Positions 60,233 to 64,000 of a DNA stretch of 64,000 bases are shown here, one piece after another. The translations under genes and the position numbers were made by a program. Position 1 is the stretch's first letter; each line of letters starts with the position of its first letter. Source of the DNA: Pseudobdellovibrionaceae bacterium (GTDB taxonomy: Bacteria; Bdellovibrionota; Bdellovibrionia; Bdellovibrionales; Bdellovibrionaceae). The DNA lies in NCBI GenBank assembly GCA_016719575.1, contig JADJYV010000013.1, forward strand, positions 310,001 to 374,000, given 5' to 3'. The notes beneath the pieces were generated by a model, which saw only the letters and a list, made by a program, of their open reading frames with translations, searched no databases and had not been told where the DNA came from.

Positions 60233-63200
60233 TTGAGAGACTTGTTGAACTTTTTTGATAAGCCAAAAGATCCACTTAGTTTTGATGCCGTAAGGGTGTC
60301 ACTGGCCTCCCCGGAAATGATTCGTGATTGGTCATTTGGCGAAGTGAAGAAACCAGAAACCATCAATTATCGCACGTTCAAACCGGAGCGAGATGGGCTT
60401 TTCTGTGCAAAAATTTTCGGTCCTATTAAGGACTACGAATGCTTGTGCGGAAAGTATAAGCGCATGAAGTATCGCGGTGTCGTCTGCGAAAAGTGCGGAG
60501 TTGAAGTCACGCAAACGAAAGTTCGCCGTGAAAGACTTGGGCACATTGAATTGGCGACTCCGGTCGCGCACATTTGGTTCTTGCGCTCTCTTCCTTCTCG
60601 AATAGGGAATCTTCTTAATCTTTCGCTAAAGGATGTGGAAAAGGTTCTCTACTGTGAAGCCTATGTTGTGATTGATCCAATGGACACGACCTTAGAAGAA
60701 GGCTCAGTCCTTTCAGAAGAAGCATACCAAGGCGCTTTGAACGAGTTCGGTCCAACCTTTAAGGCGGGGATGGGCGGTGAGGCCGTTCGCGAACTCTTGA
60801 GGAAAATTGACCCAGAGTACTTGTCTCGTAAGCTTCGTATGGAAATTAAAGAGACTAAGTCTGATGCTCAGATAAAAAAACTGTCTAAGCGTTTGAAGGT
60901 CGTCGAAGCTTTTAAAAACTCTGTTAACAAACCCGAGTGGATGATGTTAGAGGCGCTGCCAGTGCTTCCTCCTGATTTGCGTCCTTTGGTTCCTTTAGAT
61001 GGAGGCCGTTTTGCGACTTCTGATCTAAATGACCTTTATCGACGTGTAATCAATAGAAATAATCGACTTAAGAGGCTTCAAGAGTTGAATGCGCCCGATA
61101 TCATTATTCGAAATGAAAAACGGATGCTTCAAGAGGCTGTAGATGCCTTGCTTGATAACGGTCGTCGAGGAAAAACATTTACAGGACCTAACAAGCGCCC
61201 GCTTCGTTCTCTCTCCGATATGCTAAAAGGCAAACAAGGTCGATTCCGCCAAAATCTTCTTGGTAAGCGGGTCGATTACTCTGGTCGTTCGGTGATCGTA
61301 GTTGGACCGACATTGAAATTACATCAGTGTGGACTGCCAAAGAAAATGGCACTCGAATTGTTTAAGCCCTTTGTTTACAATAAACTCGAAGAAAAAGGCT
61401 TTGCGACAACTATTAAACAGGCCAAAAAAATTGTTGAGCAAGAAGCTGTAGAAGTTTGGGATATTCTTTCCGATGTTGTTAAGGAGCACCCAGTGCTTCT
61501 TAACCGAGCGCCGACACTTCATAGACTTGGGATTCAAGCGTTTGAGCCAGTGCTACATGAAGGAAAGGCAATACAGTTGCATCCTTTAGTTTGTACTGCA
61601 TTTAATGCTGACTTTGACGGTGACCAAATGGCCGTCCATGTTCCGCTTTCTGTCGAAGCGCAGGTAGAAGCTCGCGTCTTGATGATGTCTACAAACAACA
61701 TTCTTTCGCCAGCATCTGGTAAACCAATCATTAATCCTTCCCAAGATATAGTTTTGGGGATGTACTGGTTGACGCGTGCTAGACCTGGAGCGAAAGGGAC
61801 TGGAAAAGTTTTCTCTAGTGTTGCGGAAGCGCAATATGCTTACGAAACGGGTCTAGTTGATCTTCAGGCAATGTGTAAAGTTCGTATCAACGGAAAACTC
61901 GAAGACACCTCTGTTGGGCGCGCTATTCTTTCGGACTCTGTTCCTCGCGAAGTTCCTTTTAATGAAGTGAATGTTGTAATGAACAAAAAGCAAATTGCGG
62001 CTTTGATTGATAAGACTTTCCGTCTTGCCGGTGCAAAGGCAACTTGTATTTTAGCTGATAAAATTATGGAGTTGGGTTTCAAATATTCAACGGCTGCGGG
62101 TATGTCAATTTGTATCGACGACATGGTAATTCCAGCCGCAAAAAAGACCCTAATTTCCGAAGCAGAGAAGTATGTTCAAGAAATTCAGCAACAATACGAT
62201 GAAGGTTTGATTACAGATGGAGAGCGCTACAATAAAGTAGTGGATATCTGGGCTCAAACCGCAGACCGTGTTGCTAAAGAGGGCATGAATGCTATTGAAA
62301 AACAAAAATTTGTTATAGATGGTAAAGAAACAGTTGGGCCCTCTTTCAATCCTATATTCATCATGGCCGACTCGGGAGCGCGGGGTTCTGCGAATCAAAT
62401 TCGTCAGCTGGGTGGTATGCGTGGATTGATGGCAAAACCTTCTGGCGAGATCATCGAAACTCCAATTACAGCAAACTTCCGAGAGGGGTTGACTGTAATT
62501 CAGTACTTCATTTCAACCCACGGTGCGCGAAAAGGTTTGGCAGATACGGCATTAAAGACAGCCAACTCTGGTTACTTAACTAGACGTTTGGTTGATGTTG
62601 CTCAAGACGTTGTAGTCAGCGAAACTGATTGTGGAACGACGGATGGCTTAGAGGTAACTCCTCTTTATGAAGCTGGTGAAATCATTCAACCAATTGGGGA
62701 TCGACTTCTTGGCAGAACGGCATTAAAAGACATTTTGGATCCTTATACAAATAAGGTTGTTGTCCCAGCTAATCATGAATTTACTGAGTCAGATGTTAAG
62801 AAGATAGAAGAGCTTGGAATTGACAAAGTAGCGATTCGATCAGCATTAACATGTCAGTCAAACCGCGGAGTTTGTATCCGTTGTTATGGTCGCGATCTAG
62901 CTCGTGGCGCCACTGTTAATATGGGAGAGACAGTTGGTATCATCGCCGCTCAGTCTATCGGTGAGCCCGGTACTCAGTTGACGATGAGAACCTTCCATTT
63001 GGGTGGTGCGGCTTCCCGATCTGTAGAACAGTCTGTTCATACTTCTCGGTACGATGGTGTTCTCAAGTTAACGAATGTTCACGCTGTATCTAATCGTCAA
63101 GGTAAGCTTACCGTTATGAATCGTAATGGTGAGGCTCTTGTCATCGACGAAACTGGTCGTGAGCGTGAGCGATTTAAACTTGTTTATGGAGCTGTTCTTA

Positions 63201-64000
63201 ACTTCAAAGAAGGAGAAAAGGTTGTTAAAGGCGCAACCGTAGCAGAGTGGGATCCGTATTCGAATCCCATTATTGCGGAGTTGTCTGGTAAGATTGCCTA
63301 TCAGGATATTGAAGAAGGCGCGACCATGACAGAGCAAGTTGATGCTGTAACTGGTTTTGCAACGAAAGTTATCACTGAGAGTAAATCGTCTGATGTGAAA
63401 CCGACAGTATTCTTAACTGACGCAAATACGAAGCCATTAACGTTGCCTGGTCGTGATATACCTGCTCGTTATTTGATTCCTGTAGGCGCGCAGCTTTTGG
63501 TTGCTGATGGACAAGAGGTTCACTCTGGGGATGTGGTCGCCAAAATGCATCGTGAGGCATCAAAGACTAAGGACATCACGGGTGGTCTTCCGCGCGTAGC
63601 AGAGCTTTTTGAGGCTCGTAAGCCCAAAGAGGCGGCCATCATTTCAGAGATTGATGGTTATGTGACCTTTGGTAAGGACGTTAAAGGAAAGCAACGTGTA
63701 ATCGTTACTCCTGAAGTTGGCGAACAAAAAGAATATCTCATTCCTAAAGGAAAGCACGTTGCTGTTCGTGAGGGTGAGTATGTAAGGGCTGGCGAGGCTC
63801 TTATGGATGGTCCGACGAATCCACATGATATCTTGGCAGTACTTGGTGAAAAAGCTTTGTCCGCGTACCTTGTTAATGAAATTCAAGAAGTGTACAGACT
63901 TCAAGGTGTGGGCATCAATGACAAACACATTGAAGTGATTGTTCGCCAGATGCTGCGCAAGGTAGAAGTTCGTGATCCGGGCGACACTCGATTCTTGGCT
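60233..64000 (+). CDS. rpoC: RNA polymerase beta' subunit, 3' end outside window
   Basis: Largest core subunit; catalytic Mg ion bound by NADFDGD (residues 458-464). The N-terminal zinc site CLCGKYKRMKYRGVVCEKC is present, and the trigger-loop and bridge-helix regions look ordinary up to GDTRFLA at the window edge. 1256 codons are seen without a stop. The start is TTG 60233, preceded by AGGGGTG. It lies 51 bases after rpoB, in the same operon. Confidence 0.96.
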   Translation, partial: MRDLLNFFDKPKDPLSFDAVRVSLASPEMIRDWSFGEVKKPETINYRTFKPERDGLFCAKIFGPIKDYECLCGKYKRMKYRGVVCEKCGVEVTQTKVRRERLGHIELATPVAHIWFLRSLPSRIGNLLNLSLKDVEKVLYCEAYVVIDPMDTTLEEGSVLSEEAYQGALNEFGPTFKAGMGGEAVRELLRKIDPEYLSRKLRMEIKETKSDAQIKKLSKRLKVVEAFKNSVNKPEWMMLEALPVLPPDLRPLVPLDGGRFATSDLNDLYRRVINRNNRLKRLQELNAPDIIIRNEKRMLQEAVDALLDNGRRGKTFTGPNKRPLRSLSDMLKGKQGRFRQNLLGKRVDYSGRSVIVVGPTLKLHQCGLPKKMALELFKPFVYNKLEEKGFATTIKQAKKIVEQEAVEVWDILSDVVKEHPVLLNRAPTLHRLGIQAFEPVLHEGKAIQLHPLVCTAFNADFDGDQMAVHVPLSVEAQVEARVLMMSTNNILSPASGKPIINPSQDIVLGMYWLTRARPGAKGTGKVFSSVAEAQYAYETGLVDLQAMCKVRINGKLEDTSVGRAILSDSVPREVPFNEVNVVMNKKQIAALIDKTFRLAGAKATCILADKIMELGFKYSTAAGMSICIDDMVIPAAKKTLISEAEKYVQEIQQQYDEGLITDGERYNKVVDIWAQTADRVAKEGMNAIEKQKFVIDGKETVGPSFNPIFIMADSGARGSANQIRQLGGMRGLMAKPSGEIIETPITANFREGLTVIQYFISTHGARKGLADTALKTANSGYLTRRLVDVAQDVVVSETDCGTTDGLEVTPLYEAGEIIQPIGDRLLGRTALKDILDPYTNKVVVPANHEFTESDVKKIEELGIDKVAIRSALTCQSNRGVCIRCYGRDLARGATVNMGETVGIIAAQSIGEPGTQLTMRTFHLGGAASRSVEQSVHTSRYDGVLKLTNVHAVSNRQGKLTVMNRNGEALVIDETGRERERFKLVYGAVLNFKEGEKVVKGATVAEWDPYSNPIIAELSGKIAYQDIEEGATMTEQVDAVTGFATKVITESKSSDVKPTVFLTDANTKPLTLPGRDIPARYLIPVGAQLLVADGQEVHSGDVVAKMHREASKTKDITGGLPRVAELFEARKPKEAAIISEIDGYVTFGKDVKGKQRVIVTPEVGEQKEYLIPKGKHVAVREGEYVRAGEALMDGPTNPHDILAVLGEKALSAYLVNEIQEVYRLQGVGINDKHIEVIVRQMLRKVEVRDPGDTRFLA

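Noticed and set aside
1..64000. CRISPR arrays, insertion sequences, prophage or att sites
   Set aside because: No direct-repeat arrays, transposase or integrase beyond the chromosomal XerC, and no composition break was seen on reading.

Overview
The window looks like a chromosomal stretch from a Bdellovibrio-like member of the Bdellovibrionota. Three things point there. At the left end a partial glucose-6-phosphate isomerase gene is followed by an FHA-GGDEF diguanylate cyclase and an ECF sigma factor, an order I recall from Bdellovibrio bacteriovorus (dgcB Bd0742 next to the rpoE-like Bd0743). The flagellin is of the short Bdellovibrio type, and there are many small secreted proteins, lipoproteins and beta-barrels. 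The assignment rests on recall and protein character, not on a database search. Nearly all the sequence is coding, with gene pairs overlapping by 1-20 bases. There is no insertion sequence, prophage, CRISPR array or rRNA gene.

Layout. 1-2850: pgi end, dgcB-like gene, ECF sigma factor and a small partner protein, with a sigma-54-type promoter in front of the sigma gene. 2850-5960: envelope genes (predicted aminopeptidase lipoprotein, beta-barrel, TonB-like protein) and a PilZ protein. 6060-7920: PIN-PhoH ATPase and a MaoC-type hydratase. 8000-11030: three envelope genes, two of them secreted proteins with HExxH motifs. 11030-15290: RsmI-like methyltransferase, HAD phosphatase and a phosphonate-type ABC importer (D-C-E). 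15450-17300: a GYF-GYF-PilZ protein and a von Willebrand A lipoprotein behind a sigma-28-like promoter. 17290-22310: a heterodimeric ABC exporter and a subtilisin-like protease. 22530-28610: nuoB-CD-E-F-G-I, the peripheral arm of complex I without any membrane-arm gene. 28650-34440: mixed genes (ogt, desaturase, beta-barrel, recO, xerC). 34520-38590: sigma-54 activator, histone-H1-like protein, lipoprotein, flagellin and a small cysteine protein. 38640-42540: clpB and a lipoprotein. 42680-50520: ribB-ntrY-ntrX-proS-arfB, then pyrF and an rlmB-like gene broken by a frameshift. 50600-64000: the classical tRNA-Thr/Tyr/Gly/Thr-tuf-tRNA-Trp-secE-nusG-rplKAJL-rpoBC block, with rpoC running off the end.

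How the genes fit together. Cyclic-di-GMP signalling recurs: one synthase and two PilZ-type receptors. One receptor operon and the flagellin-adjacent lipoprotein have FliA-like promoters, which suggests membership of the motility regulon. Alternative sigma factors also recur: an ECF sigma factor, a canonical sigma-54 activator, and an NtrX-like regulator whose sigma-54 contact loop and Walker B aspartate are both missing. The right third is housekeeping gene-expression machinery in an order shared with Escherichia coli.

The points most worth a second look are the degenerate NtrX, the single-base frameshift in the rlmB-like gene, the FliA-like promoters, the sigma-54-to-ECF link, the secreted HExxH cluster, and the histone-like protein with an acidic tail. 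I do not see a clearly new multi-gene system of the defence or mobile-element type.
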